64,000 nt of DNA, taken from Mucilaginibacter sp. OK098 (GTDB taxonomy: Bacteria > Bacteroidota > Bacteroidia > Sphingobacteriales > Sphingobacteriaceae). A program made the translations under genes and the position numbers. The first letter of the stretch is position 1. Each line of letters opens with the position of its first letter. Shown here piece after piece: positions 17,808 through 26,741 of this stretch. Below the pieces are notes generated by a model, which did no database searches, had not been told where the DNA came from, and saw only the letters and a program-made list of their open reading frames with translations. The stretch spans positions 930,001 to 994,000 of the forward strand of contig NZ_FRCM01000001.1 of NCBI RefSeq assembly GCF_900142915.1. The letters run 5' to 3'.

Positions 17808-17973
17808 TGAAGACCCTATGGCTTGTGTCTGTGTAAGAAAGCTAAAACAAGCTGTGGCCCATGCGATTCCTTCATCGGGGATTAATGCAACATTAATGTT
17901 ACCTTAACGTACTTAAACAAAATGGGGGCAATTTTGTACTTATTTTTGCAGTTATTAAAATGTGGTTAAAATA

Positions 17974-18342
17974 ATGCCCCTGTTTAAATCAGTAATAATA
18001 TCTTTTTGTTTTGCTGTTATCATGCTGGTTGCAAAGCCTTTTATAGGTTTTAATGCATCCAGCCAGGTAAAACACTTAACCCATTTAAGTATTTGTGTAA
18101 AGGCCTTTACCAAACGGAAACAGGAGTTTGTTGAGAACGGCAGCTTTGACGTGTTATCTATTCAAAAAAAACTGGCTGACCCTGCTAAACAATTCTTTCT
18201 GCTATTTTCTTTTCTTTTAGGCATTATTTTACCGTTTGTTTTTGCCGCGGACAATATATCCAATCGTTTTTTACGTAAGCTGCAATTAAGTTTATCCCCG
18301 CGTCAGCATACCTACCTGCTTAACAGCGCGCTCATTATTTGA
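17974..18342 (+). CDS. Hypothetical membrane protein
   Basis: A 122-residue protein I do not recognise. A hydrophobic N-terminal segment (VIISFCFAVIMLVAKPFIG) resembles a signal anchor. A second hydrophobic segment (FFLLFSFLLGIILPFVFAA) lies near residues 75-95, flanked by basic residues. The ATG at 17974 is preferred; a GTG at 17962 in the same frame is possible. TATTTTTG at 17941-17948 fits the -7 consensus and would give a leader of about 20 bases. It lies between WbqC and the efflux operon and has no obvious link to either. Confidence 0.6.
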   Translation: MPLFKSVIISFCFAVIMLVAKPFIGFNASSQVKHLTHLSICVKAFTKRKQEFVENGSFDVLSIQKKLADPAKQFFLLFSFLLGIILPFVFAADNISNRFLRKLQLSLSPRQHTYLLNSALII

Positions 18343-18354
18343 TTTTCGGGCTTG

Positions 18355-18379
18355 ATCGCTTTGTGCGATAATTTTTAAA
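18355..18379 (+). terminator. Weak candidate terminator
   Basis: ATCGC-TTTGT-GCGAT followed by AATTTTT has only a 5-bp stem, but it is placed shortly after the stop at 18342 and before the efflux operon. Confidence 0.35.
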
Positions 18380-18442
18380 CAGTTAGTTATAAGTCTTGCT
18401 GTTCCCATTATTCAATTTCATTAAATAAATTTCCCATTCAAA

Positions 18443-19828
18443 ATGTTAAGTTTTAAACGATGCTTTGGCACTTGGTTATTGCTCCTTTTAGCAATAAGCT
18501 CAACTGCCCAGCAATCAGCCCCGATAACTTTAAAAGAATTATTAAACCGGGTAAATCAGAAAGCGCCAATGTTGCTTACTGATTCTGCCGTAATATTAAT
18601 AAGGCAGGCGCAAGCTGCCGAAACCCGCAGCAGCTGGCTGCCAAACCTTAAGCTGAACTACCAGGCAGATATTGGCACCAGCAATAATACCACAGGCCCC
18701 TACTTTGGCTTTGGGATCGTCCCTTCAAGCTCAGGCGGTGTGCGCAGCACCAGTGTTACCACGGCTATTGGTGATAACCTGGGTATTGCAGCCCTTGATT
18801 GGGAGGTTTACAATTTTGGTAAATATGGCGCCCAAAACAGGGTCGCAAACTCCGATATCCAGGTTGAACAAAACCAGTTTGCGCAATCAAAGTACCAACT
18901 GCAGGCTTATACCATCAGTAATTATTTACAATTGCTGCGCCTGCAGGATTTCCTGAACATCCAATACCGTAACATTCAGCGGAACGAGCAGATCAGGCGC
19001 TCTATCGAGTCGCTTGCCAAAAGCGGGATCCGCGCGGGTGTTGATACCAGCATAGCAGAGGCTGAGCTTTCAAAAGCCCGGCTAAACTATATCGAACTAA
19101 AAAATCAACTTAAACAGCTGCAATTGAACGTGTCGGCAATAAGCGGCTTACCCTACCAGTCGATTGTTCCGGATACTACGATTGAACTAAACCTTATTGG
19201 CCAGCCGAACGCTTATTTATTTAGCCCGGATACGGCAAACCATCCGCTCATTAACTTTTACAGGTCAGTTTATCAAAACAACCTGCAAAGAGAGGATTTG
19301 GTAAAAAAGCTGTATAACCCCAAAATCTCATTAGAAGCTGCCGCATGGGAACGCGGATCGAGCATTGATGGCAATGGCCAATACAACAGCATTTCAAACG
19401 GTTACGGGTTTAACAGGGGGAACTACCTGGTAGGCCTGGGTATTTCCTATAACTTGTTTGACCTGCGCCGCAAACAATTGAAGCTAAGCACTCAAAAAGC
19501 CAGCACCAATTACGCCATGAAGAAACTGGAAGAACAACAACAGTTACTTGCCGTAAGTAACAGCCAGGCCGATGCTGAAATGGAAACTGCGCTTGAACGC
19601 CTTAAAGAAATCCCCAATCAGTTAAAAGCGGCCAATGATGGTTACAGGCAAAAGCTCTCGCTTTATAAAAGTGGCTTAACCGATATTATTGAGCTCAACG
19701 CAGCCCTCAACATCCTCTATCGGGCTGAAACAGATTATATGCAGGCAAAATACCAATACGCTACTGCACTGTTCCAGAAAGCCATTACAGAGAACCAGGT
19801 AAATACAGTTTTAAACCTATTAAAATAA
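18443..19828 (+). CDS. TolC-family outer-membrane efflux protein
   Basis: A 461-residue outer-membrane factor with a signal peptide (cleavage near SSTAQQ). The two long helical repeats typical of TolC proteins are visible as heptad-rich stretches (about 120-230 and 330-450), with a beta region around 60-110. It forms the trans-periplasmic exit duct for the RND pump encoded 6 bp downstream. The order outer-membrane factor, pump, adaptor differs from the commoner adaptor-first order. Length is normal. Confidence 0.93.
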   Translation: MLSFKRCFGTWLLLLLAISSTAQQSAPITLKELLNRVNQKAPMLLTDSAVILIRQAQAAETRSSWLPNLKLNYQADIGTSNNTTGPYFGFGIVPSSSGGVRSTSVTTAIGDNLGIAALDWEVYNFGKYGAQNRVANSDIQVEQNQFAQSKYQLQAYTISNYLQLLRLQDFLNIQYRNIQRNEQIRRSIESLAKSGIRAGVDTSIAEAELSKARLNYIELKNQLKQLQLNVSAISGLPYQSIVPDTTIELNLIGQPNAYLFSPDTANHPLINFYRSVYQNNLQREDLVKKLYNPKISLEAAAWERGSSIDGNGQYNSISNGYGFNRGNYLVGLGISYNLFDLRRKQLKLSTQKASTNYAMKKLEEQQQLLAVSNSQADAEMETALERLKEIPNQLKAANDGYRQKLSLYKSGLTDIIELNAALNILYRAETDYMQAKYQYATALFQKAITENQVNTVLNLLK

Positions 19829-19834
19829 TCAGCT

Positions 19835-22800
19835 ATGTCAATGGTCACATCCGCACTGAAAAGGCCCATCACCGTTGTGGTGATAACCCTGAGCCTTTTA
19901 ATATTTGCAGTGCTCAGTGCAATAAATATACCCATAGATATATTTCCGCAGTTAAACCTGCCAACTATCTATGTAATAGAATCATATGGCGGCATGTCGC
20001 CTCAGCAAATGGAGGGCTTTTTCTCCACCCGTTTGCAGGATCAGTTTTTATATGTAAACGGGATTAAAAATATCAGCAGTAAAAATATCCAGGGACTAAC
20101 GCTTATAAAGCTCTCATTTTACGAAAGCACCAATATGGCCGAAGCTTCTGCTGAAGTTGCGCTACAGGTAAACCGGGCGCAAAGTTTTTTCCCGCCCGGC
20201 GCTTTGCCTCCTCAGGTTATTCGTTTTGATGCTTCATCACTGCCTGTAGGCGAATTGGTGATGGATAGCAAAAGCGAAAGTCTTAAAGACATTTACGATA
20301 TGGCTGCCACTAAGATCAGGCCCATGTTTGCCACTATCCCGGGTTTATCTGCCCCGCCCCCATTTGGCTCTAATGCAAGGTCGATCATACTGAGTGTTGA
20401 CCCTAATAAGCTGCGGAGCTTTAACCTTACGCCAGATGAAGTGGTTGATGCGCTTTCAAAATTCAATGTCATGTCGCCGTCAGGTAACCTGAGGCTTGGC
20501 GACCAGATGTATTTAACCACCATGAATTCGCTGATAAAAAACGCAGATAATTTTGGCAACATCCCGGTAATAACAAAAAATGGTGTTCCGGTTTATGTTA
20601 AGGATATAGCCAGGGTTACAGATGCCGCAGATATTACAGTTGACTATGCCCTGATAAATGGCAAGCGCTCGGTTTATATCCCGGTTGTTAAAACAGCTGA
20701 TGCTTCAACCTGGACCGTAGTGCAGGATTTGAAAAGCAAACTGCCAGAAATGCAAAATCTGCTGCCGGATAATGTAAAGATCTCATACGAGTTTGACCAA
20801 TCTGTATTCGTAGTAAATGCGGTAAAAAGCTTAATGACCGAGGGCGGTTTAGGTGCCCTGCTCACTGGTCTGATGGTACTCCTGTTTTTACGCGATTGGC
20901 GCAGCAGCCTTATTGTAGTGATCACCATCCCGGTATCTATTTTAATTGGCGTGTTATTACTCAGTCTCTTTGGGCAAACCATAAACATTATGACGCTAAG
21001 CGGCCTGGCTTTGGCTATAGGTATTTTAGTAGACCAGGCGACGGTAACCATAGAAAATATTCACCAGCATTTGGAAATGGGCAAATCAAAACGGCTGGCT
21101 ATTTATGATGCCTGCGAGGAAATTGCCTTTCCGCTGCTGCTGATATTATTATGTATCCTGGCGGTGTTTGCACCATCCTTCCTGATGAACGGTGTTCCTA
21201 AAGCCATGTTTTTGCCATTGTCGATGGCTATTGGGTTAACCATGATCGTATCTTACCTGATAGCGCAAACGCTTGTGCCTATAATGAGCAACTGGATGAT
21301 AAAAGCTGAACGCTACCAACATTATCACCATGGCGAAGTTCATGCGCACGCAGGTGAAGCATTAAACCGGCAGGAAGAGATGCAGGTAAACAAGCATTTG
21401 GATGAAGAAGAAAAGCACCCGGAAGAGAACGACCTGTTTGAGAAGGTGAAAATGCGCTTTGTGAAGATTATTACTGTCCTGATGCCCCGCAAAAAATTAT
21501 TGGTACCCATTTATTTGGTAGTAGTAATATTGCTTGCAGGGATAGGCTTTGTTGTTATTGGTAAAGATATGATGCCAAAGCTCAATAACGGCCAATTCCA
21601 GGTACGTCTTAAAGAACCCCAGGGAACCCGACTGGAACGTACCGAGGATAAATTTAAGCAGGTTTTGCAGATAATTGATAAAACGGTTGATCATCATGTA
21701 AAGATCACATCGGGTTATATAGGTTTAATCCCCAGTAGTTTTGGCAGCAGTAACCTTTATGTATTTAATACAGGTACCCATGAAGCTGTTTTGCAGGTAA
21801 ATCTTGATGAAGATTACAAAGTGAATATGGATGAGCTAAAAGATGCCCTGCGTAAAAACATCGCTTACGCTATGCCAGAAATGAGCATAAGCTTTGAGCC
21901 GATTGATATGACGGAGAAGATCATGAGCCAGGGTGCATCCACCCCTATCCAGGTACAGGTGGCCGGCAAAAACATGGAGCAGATAGAAGGTTATGGCAAT
22001 AAGGTATTAGCTAAATTAAAACAGATCCCCTACCTGCGGGATGTGGAGATTGACCAGCCTTTGAAATTCCCGGTGGTTGCCATTACGCTCGACAGGTTAA
22101 AGGTGTCGCAATTTGGTTTAAATATTAAGGATATTTCCCGGTCTGTTACCGCAAGTACCTCATCAAGCCGCTTTACAGAGAAAAACCTTTGGCTGGACGA
22201 CAAAAACTCTTACACTTATTCGGTACAGGTGCAGATCCCTGAATATGTAATGAATACTATGGATGAGTTAAAGGAAATTCCATTGGTTAAAGGCCAAAGT
22301 AGCCCTACCCTTGCTGATGTTGCCGATTTTAAGGTAAATTATTTACCTGGCGAATATGACCGCAGCGGCCCGAGACGCTTTATAACCGTTAGTGCAAACA
22401 TTTATAAAAAAGATCTGGGCACAGCCACTGCTGCCGTACAAAAAGCAGTTAAATCAATCGGTGACCCCCCTAAAGGTTTATTGGCTACTATTGGCGGTAT
22501 GTCGAGCCTGTTAACAGAAACGTTGAACAGTCTGCAAAGTGGTCTTGCATTTGCTATCCTGGTTATATTTTTATTACTGGCAGCAAATTACCAGTCGTTT
22601 AAAGTATCGCTCACTGTATTATCAACAATTCCGGCTGTAATATTAGGATCAATAACCGCATTGCTGCTTACAGGTTCAACACTTAACCTGCAATCTTATA
22701 TGGGGATGATCATGTCGACCGGCGTATCCGTCGCCAACGCCATACTGATAGTTACTAATGCCGAAAAATTAAGGATCGAGTATAAGGATGCGACAAAAGC

Positions 22801-23077
22801 AGCTATCACCAGCGCAGCTATCCGTTTAAGACCCATATTGATGACCAGCCTTGCCATGATAGCGGGGATGATCCCAATGGCATCGGGCATGGGTGAAGCG
22901 GGCGAGCAAACTGCCCCGCTTGGCCGTGCAGTAATAGGCGGTTTATTTGCCTCAACGCTTGCTGCCCTGTTTATTTTGCCAATGGTATTTGCCTGGGTAC
23001 AAAACAAAACCACCTATGACGAGCCGTCACTAATGCCCGAAGAGTTAACCACAACCACACCTTTAAATATTAATTAA
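19835..23077 (+). CDS. RND-family efflux permease
   Basis: A 1080-residue inner-membrane pump with about twelve membrane helices and two large periplasmic loops (about 35-335 and 575-860). TM4 reads LAIGILVDQATVTIENIHQH. AcrB-type pumps have two adjacent Asp residues here; this protein keeps one and has Gln in place of the second, nearer the CusA pattern of a single Asp. The cytoplasmic linker between TM6 and TM7 (about residues 490-535) is strikingly His- and Glu-rich (YQHYHHGEVHAHAGEA). It could bind metal, but that is inference. It sits between the TolC-like and adaptor genes with 6 and 1 bp gaps. The substrate is unknown: drugs, fatty acids or metal ions. Confidence 0.93.
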   Translation: MSMVTSALKRPITVVVITLSLLIFAVLSAINIPIDIFPQLNLPTIYVIESYGGMSPQQMEGFFSTRLQDQFLYVNGIKNISSKNIQGLTLIKLSFYESTNMAEASAEVALQVNRAQSFFPPGALPPQVIRFDASSLPVGELVMDSKSESLKDIYDMAATKIRPMFATIPGLSAPPPFGSNARSIILSVDPNKLRSFNLTPDEVVDALSKFNVMSPSGNLRLGDQMYLTTMNSLIKNADNFGNIPVITKNGVPVYVKDIARVTDAADITVDYALINGKRSVYIPVVKTADASTWTVVQDLKSKLPEMQNLLPDNVKISYEFDQSVFVVNAVKSLMTEGGLGALLTGLMVLLFLRDWRSSLIVVITIPVSILIGVLLLSLFGQTINIMTLSGLALAIGILVDQATVTIENIHQHLEMGKSKRLAIYDACEEIAFPLLLILLCILAVFAPSFLMNGVPKAMFLPLSMAIGLTMIVSYLIAQTLVPIMSNWMIKAERYQHYHHGEVHAHAGEALNRQEEMQVNKHLDEEEKHPEENDLFEKVKMRFVKIITVLMPRKKLLVPIYLVVVILLAGIGFVVIGKDMMPKLNNGQFQVRLKEPQGTRLERTEDKFKQVLQIIDKTVDHHVKITSGYIGLIPSSFGSSNLYVFNTGTHEAVLQVNLDEDYKVNMDELKDALRKNIAYAMPEMSISFEPIDMTEKIMSQGASTPIQVQVAGKNMEQIEGYGNKVLAKLKQIPYLRDVEIDQPLKFPVVAITLDRLKVSQFGLNIKDISRSVTASTSSSRFTEKNLWLDDKNSYTYSVQVQIPEYVMNTMDELKEIPLVKGQSSPTLADVADFKVNYLPGEYDRSGPRRFITVSANIYKKDLGTATAAVQKAVKSIGDPPKGLLATIGGMSSLLTETLNSLQSGLAFAILVIFLLLAANYQSFKVSLTVLSTIPAVILGSITALLLTGSTLNLQSYMGMIMSTGVSVANAILIVTNAEKLRIEYKDATKAAITSAAIRLRPILMTSLAMIAGMIPMASGMGEAGEQTAPLGRAVIGGLFASTLAALFILPMVFAWVQNKTTYDEPSLMPEELTTTTPLNIN

Positions 23078-23078
23078 C

Positions 23079-24161
23079 ATGAAATACAGACCCTATTTAT
23101 TAATAGCAGTTACCTGTTTTTTTGCCGCATGCACAGGCAATCAAAAACCGGTAGACATCACCAAGGAAACAAAACAGAGCGCCAATAAATATAAATTTGG
23201 AACCGTGGCAGAACAGGCATTATCCAGCTCTGCACGTTTGCCGGGGCAGCTAAACCCTTATAACGAAGTAAACCTTTTCCCCAAGGTGAATGGTTTCGTA
23301 AAAAAGCTGTTTGTTGATCGTGGTTCCATCGTTAAAAAAGGACAGCTTTTGGTTACCCTGGAAGCACCTGAAATGGAATCACAGCTGCAGGCTGCCAATT
23401 CACGCTATTTGCAGGCAAAGGAAAATGCACAAGCCAGTAAAGAAAAATACCAGCGTTTAAAAGAAGCCGCAAGCGAGCCGGGCTCAGTATCACCATTAGA
23501 CATTGACAACGCCGTAGCAAAAATGAAGGCCGATGATGCAATGGCGCAAGCAGAACGTTCAAATGTTGAATCGGTAAAAACGATGCAGGGTTATTTAAAT
23601 ATCTATGCCCCTTTTGATGGCATGATCATTCAGCGTAATGTTTCGCCGGGTGCACTGGTTGCACCGGGAAAATCAACAGATCAGCCTATGCTGATCTTAC
23701 AGGATATCAATAAGCTGCGCCTGGAAGTATTTATTCCTGAAGATTATGTTGATAAGGTTGATTTAAAACAGCCTGTTACTTTCACTTTCAATGCATTACC
23801 AGGCCAAACCCAAACAGCCAGGATCAGTCGCTCGGCCAATGCGCTGAGCACCATGCGATCTGAAGCTATTGAAATTGATGTGTTAAATAAAAACGGCAAC
23901 CTTAAACCAGGCATGTATGCCGAAGTTAAGATACCGATGCTGTCGGGTGCTAAATCGTTGCTGGTTCCCAACACGGCCATTGTTCGCTCAACTGAAAAAG
24001 AATACGTTGTTAGGAATGATAATGGAAAAGCCGATTTAGTTGTGATTAAAGAAGGCCTGGTTAGTAATGATGCCACAGAAGTTTTCGGCAATTTAAAACC
24101 TAACGATAAGGTGGTGCTAAAGGCCTCAGATGAAATAAAACAGGGGGATAATCTCCAATAA
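23079..24161 (+). CDS. RND efflux periplasmic adaptor (lipoprotein)
   Basis: A 360-residue membrane fusion protein. The signal peptide ends in the lipobox FAAC with acylation at Cys18, so it is anchored in a membrane from the periplasmic side. A lipoyl-like domain (PKVNGFVKKLFVDRGSIVKKGQ, landmark GFVKKLFVDRGS), a coiled-coil hairpin (about 95-160), the second lipoyl half (IYAPFDGMIIQRNVSPG) and the beta-barrel and membrane-proximal domains follow in order. It links the RND pump and the TolC-like protein and begins 1 bp after the pump gene. A strong hairpin terminator at 24185 ends the operon. Confidence 0.93.
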   Translation: MKYRPYLLIAVTCFFAACTGNQKPVDITKETKQSANKYKFGTVAEQALSSSARLPGQLNPYNEVNLFPKVNGFVKKLFVDRGSIVKKGQLLVTLEAPEMESQLQAANSRYLQAKENAQASKEKYQRLKEAASEPGSVSPLDIDNAVAKMKADDAMAQAERSNVESVKTMQGYLNIYAPFDGMIIQRNVSPGALVAPGKSTDQPMLILQDINKLRLEVFIPEDYVDKVDLKQPVTFTFNALPGQTQTARISRSANALSTMRSEAIEIDVLNKNGNLKPGMYAEVKIPMLSGAKSLLVPNTAIVRSTEKEYVVRNDNGKADLVVIKEGLVSNDATEVFGNLKPNDKVVLKASDEIKQGDNLQ

Positions 24162-24184
24162 ATAAGTTTTATTTTATTATTTGG

Positions 24185-24216
24185 AACCGGCTGTTATTAT
24201 TTTCAGCCGGTTTTTG
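24185..24216 (+). terminator. Intrinsic terminator of the efflux operon
   Basis: A 9-bp perfect stem AACCGGCTG / CAGCCGGTT (24185-24193 and 24204-24212) with a 10-base AT loop and a TTTTTG tail lies 24 bp after the adaptor stop. Confidence 0.9.
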
Positions 24217-24289
24217 TGTTATATAATAATCTATTAATCAAATACTTAAATAATAATATATAATAATTGTTAACTTTTTATGCTAATTA

Positions 24290-24320
24290 TTTGGGAATTA
24301 AAATATTACGCTTACCTTTA
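24290..24320 (+). promoter_or_regulatory. Promoter of the pst-type operon leader
   Basis: TTTG at 24290-24293 is followed 19 bases later by TACCTTTA at 24313-24320, one base from the TAnnTTTG -7 element and with the spacing expected for the Bacteroidota primary sigma factor. It is the best two-part promoter in the window and reads into the small leader frame at 24359. The gap 24162-24515 holds only the terminator, this promoter and that frame. No PhoB box was recognised by eye. Confidence 0.6.
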
Positions 24321-24358
24321 CACTACTAAATAGGTAGATATTATAGAATTAAACCAAA

Positions 24359-24448
24359 ATGAAAACTTCAAATTCTTACTTGCACTCCACCATTAATGCT
24401 GCAAGTTATTGCTCTCAACCTCCGAAATCATATATGTGTTGCTGTTGA
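24359..24448 (+). CDS. Small leader open frame ending in a Cys run (possible attenuator peptide)
   Basis: ATG at 24359 opens a 29-residue frame that ends MCCC then TGA, with an additional Cys earlier (SYCSQPPKSY). It has an ATG, follows a good promoter by about 39 bases and ends 67 bp before the porin gene. The three Cys codons directly before the stop recall leader peptides whose translation senses an aminoacyl-tRNA, and Cys-rich uORFs are known as cysteine sensors in mycobacteria. No clear terminator hairpin follows, so any control would act by coupling or premature (Rho-type) termination. The peptide might also be a chance frame. It is too short for usual gene calling. Confidence 0.5.
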   Translation: MKTSNSYLHSTINAASYCSQPPKSYMCCC

Positions 24449-24515
24449 TCTTTCCTCCCACAAAACACATAATCAGTATTATTTAATCCAAACTTTTCAC
24501 GTTTAAACTTAACAA

Positions 24516-25649
24516 ATGAAATTACCTTACGTAATTAGAACGGTACTCCTATTGAGTATAATTTTCAGCGCAATTGCCACAAAGGCACAGCAAAATGAAG
24601 ACCTGCTGAATCTTCTTATCAAAAAAAAGGTCCTGAGCCAGCAGGAAGCTGATTCCATCAGAGCTGATGAGGCTATAAAAGAACAAGCAAAAAAAGAAAA
24701 TTCAGCAAACCGGCATGGAATATCAATCGGCAGAGCATTACAGATAAGTGGATTGGTACAGGCGCGCTACCAGGGGTTTGAACAATCAAACGTTAACAAC
24801 TCTTTTGACCTTCGCCGTGTGCGCCTTGATTTGCGCGGCAATATAACCGACCGTTGGTCGTATGATGTCTATACCGAATTTGGAGGTACTGGTGTAAAAC
24901 TTGTTGATGCCTTTGTAGCATACACCGCCGGCGATTATTTGAAATTCTCAGCTGGCCAATTTAAAATCCCATTCTCGGTAGAAAGCTTAACATCTGACTC
25001 GCAGCTGGAGTTTTCTGACAGATCTCAAGTAGTTGAGGCCCTTGTTTCCAGGACTAAAGATGTTATTGGCAATTCCAACGGTCGTGATATCGGGATCATG
25101 GTTAACGGCAGCTTTGCAAAAATTGATGACTTCTATTTATTTGACTACTCATTAGGCGTATTTAATGGCGCTGGTTATGATGTAACTACAGATAATAACA
25201 ATCACAAGGACATAAGCGGACGGTTAAGTGTTCACCCGGTTAAAAACCTCTCGGTATCAGCCGATTTTTATAACGGCCAGGGTAATTACGGAACTCCGGC
25301 TACCAATCAAAAAAGAAACCGTACCGGTGTTGATGCCCGCTATGTTTGGAAAGCGTTATCGCTAACGGCCGAATATGATAAAGGCACTGATGGTAAAATA
25401 AACAGATCAGGCTGGTATGGCCAGGCGGCTTACTTTATCCTGCCAAAGCACTTGCAGCTTGCTGCCAAATATGATACATATGATCCGACACAAACCAGCT
25501 TAACCGACCGCTCTAACTGGTACACCGGCGGCGTAAACTATTACTTTAACGACTGGACAAGGCTTACCATTGATTACACCTTGCGCCGCGAACAAACTAC
25601 CCAGGTAAAAAACAACCTGCTTAACGCACAATTACAAATAGTATTTTAA
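24516..25649 (+). CDS. Phosphate-selective porin O/P family protein
   Basis: A 377-residue outer-membrane beta-barrel with a signal peptide (cleavage near ATKAQQ). An N-terminal segment (about 28-60, DLLNLLIKKKVLSQQEADSI) is predicted helical or coiled, as in many OprP-type porins. Then come alternating amphipathic strands with the family landmarks QISGLVQARYQGFEQ, FDLRRVRLDLRG and FKIPFSVESL, and the chain ends in a terminal aromatic (IVF). Porin_O_P proteins form anion-selective channels. Position as first gene of a PstS-PstC-PstA-PstB operon supports phosphate or another oxyanion as substrate. Confidence 0.88.
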   Translation: MKLPYVIRTVLLLSIIFSAIATKAQQNEDLLNLLIKKKVLSQQEADSIRADEAIKEQAKKENSANRHGISIGRALQISGLVQARYQGFEQSNVNNSFDLRRVRLDLRGNITDRWSYDVYTEFGGTGVKLVDAFVAYTAGDYLKFSAGQFKIPFSVESLTSDSQLEFSDRSQVVEALVSRTKDVIGNSNGRDIGIMVNGSFAKIDDFYLFDYSLGVFNGAGYDVTTDNNNHKDISGRLSVHPVKNLSVSADFYNGQGNYGTPATNQKRNRTGVDARYVWKALSLTAEYDKGTDGKINRSGWYGQAAYFILPKHLQLAAKYDTYDPTQTSLTDRSNWYTGGVNYYFNDWTRLTIDYTLRREQTTQVKNNLLNAQLQIVF

Positions 25650-25660
25650 ATAAAACAAAA

Positions 25661-26638
25661 ATGAAGAAAGCAATATTCAGGCAACAGGCACTTATAATAG
25701 GTGTGGTTGCATTGGTTACACTAACCACCATTTCTTCCTTTACTAAACGGGTTTCCCCTAAGCCGGTTGACGATCTGGAGGGCACCATCAGCATATCAGG
25801 CGCATTTGCCCTGTACCCTATTACGGTAAAATGGGCAGATGAATTTAAAAAGCTTCACCCCAATGTGAAATTTAACATTTCGGCAGGCGGCGCTGGCAAG
25901 GGAATAACTGATGCACTTTCAGGCCTTGTTGATATTGGTTTAGCCTCACGGGATATTGACCCCGCCGAAGTTAAAAAAGGCGCTTACACAATTTATGTAA
26001 CCAAAGATGCTGTGTTGCCAACCTTTAACACCGCAAACCCGGATGCTGCCGCATTACTTGCAAAAGGAGTTAAACGCGATCAGTTCCTGAATATATTTGT
26101 TACGGGTAACATTAAGAACTGGAACCAGTTAGCTGGAAAAGTTTCAGTGCCTATCCATGTATATAATCGTTCGGATGCTGCCGGGGCTGGTGAAACCTGG
26201 GCAAAATATTTCGGTAAAAAACAGGAGGATTTGCTGGGTGTAGGAGTTTATGGCGATCCGGGGGTAGCTCAAGCTGTTAAAAAGGATGTTACAGGCATCG
26301 GCTATAACAACATTGCTTACCTGTATGATTTAAAAACCCGTAAGCAGGTTGCCGGTGTACATGCATTACCTATTGATGTAAACGGTAACGGAAAAATAGA
26401 TGCGGATGAAAACTTTTATGACACCGTTGATCAATTAACTGATGCCATAGCTGCTGGTAAATATCCATCCCCACCGGCCCGTAACCTTGGCTTTTTATTT
26501 AAAGGAAAACCTAAGAAGAAAGAACTGATTGAGTTTGTAAAGTTTGTATTAACCACAGGCCAGAAAGATGTTGACGAAAACGGATACATAGCGCTTTCAA
26601 AAGCTAAGATCCAGGAGGAGCTAAAGAAGGTAAATTAG
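25661..26638 (+). CDS. pstS: PstS-like periplasmic substrate-binding protein
   Basis: A 325-residue exported binding protein of the PBP-like superfamily. The N-terminal signal segment lacks a lipobox Cys, so it is probably soluble. The oxyanion-binding landmarks are present: ISGAFALYPITVKWADEF at the N-terminus (the equivalent of PstS G-A-G-A-S-F-P), NISAGGAGKGITDALSGLVDIG, and RSDAAGAGETWAKYF, which corresponds to the S-x-S-G-T region. It delivers substrate to PstCA. An EF-hand-like sequence DVNGNGKIDADEN near residue 245 is an unusual insertion and may bind Ca2+. Phosphate is the likely ligand from operon context, but other oxyanions cannot be excluded. Confidence 0.85.
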   Translation: MKKAIFRQQALIIGVVALVTLTTISSFTKRVSPKPVDDLEGTISISGAFALYPITVKWADEFKKLHPNVKFNISAGGAGKGITDALSGLVDIGLASRDIDPAEVKKGAYTIYVTKDAVLPTFNTANPDAAALLAKGVKRDQFLNIFVTGNIKNWNQLAGKVSVPIHVYNRSDAAGAGETWAKYFGKKQEDLLGVGVYGDPGVAQAVKKDVTGIGYNNIAYLYDLKTRKQVAGVHALPIDVNGNGKIDADENFYDTVDQLTDAIAAGKYPSPPARNLGFLFKGKPKKKELIEFVKFVLTTGQKDVDENGYIALSKAKIQEELKKVN

Positions 26639-26656
26639 GTTGGAAGGGTTGTATAC

Positions 26657-26734
26657 GTTGTAAAGGTTGTAAGAGTTAAAAATTACTGCCTTTATAACGT
26701 CTGCAACAACTACAACTCTTACAACCTTTACAAC
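26657..26734. repeat. Perfect inverted GTTGTAA-family hairpin inside the pst operon
   Basis: Two perfect 21-base arms (26657-26677 and 26714-26734) enclose a 36-base loop in the 103-bp gap between pstS and pstC. Each arm is itself a word repeat (GTTGTAAAGGTTGTAAGAG). A transcript through it would form a very stable stem without a following T-run, so it looks like an RNA-stability or partial-termination element rather than a full terminator. Confidence 0.75.
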
Positions 26735-26741
26735 AACTAAC

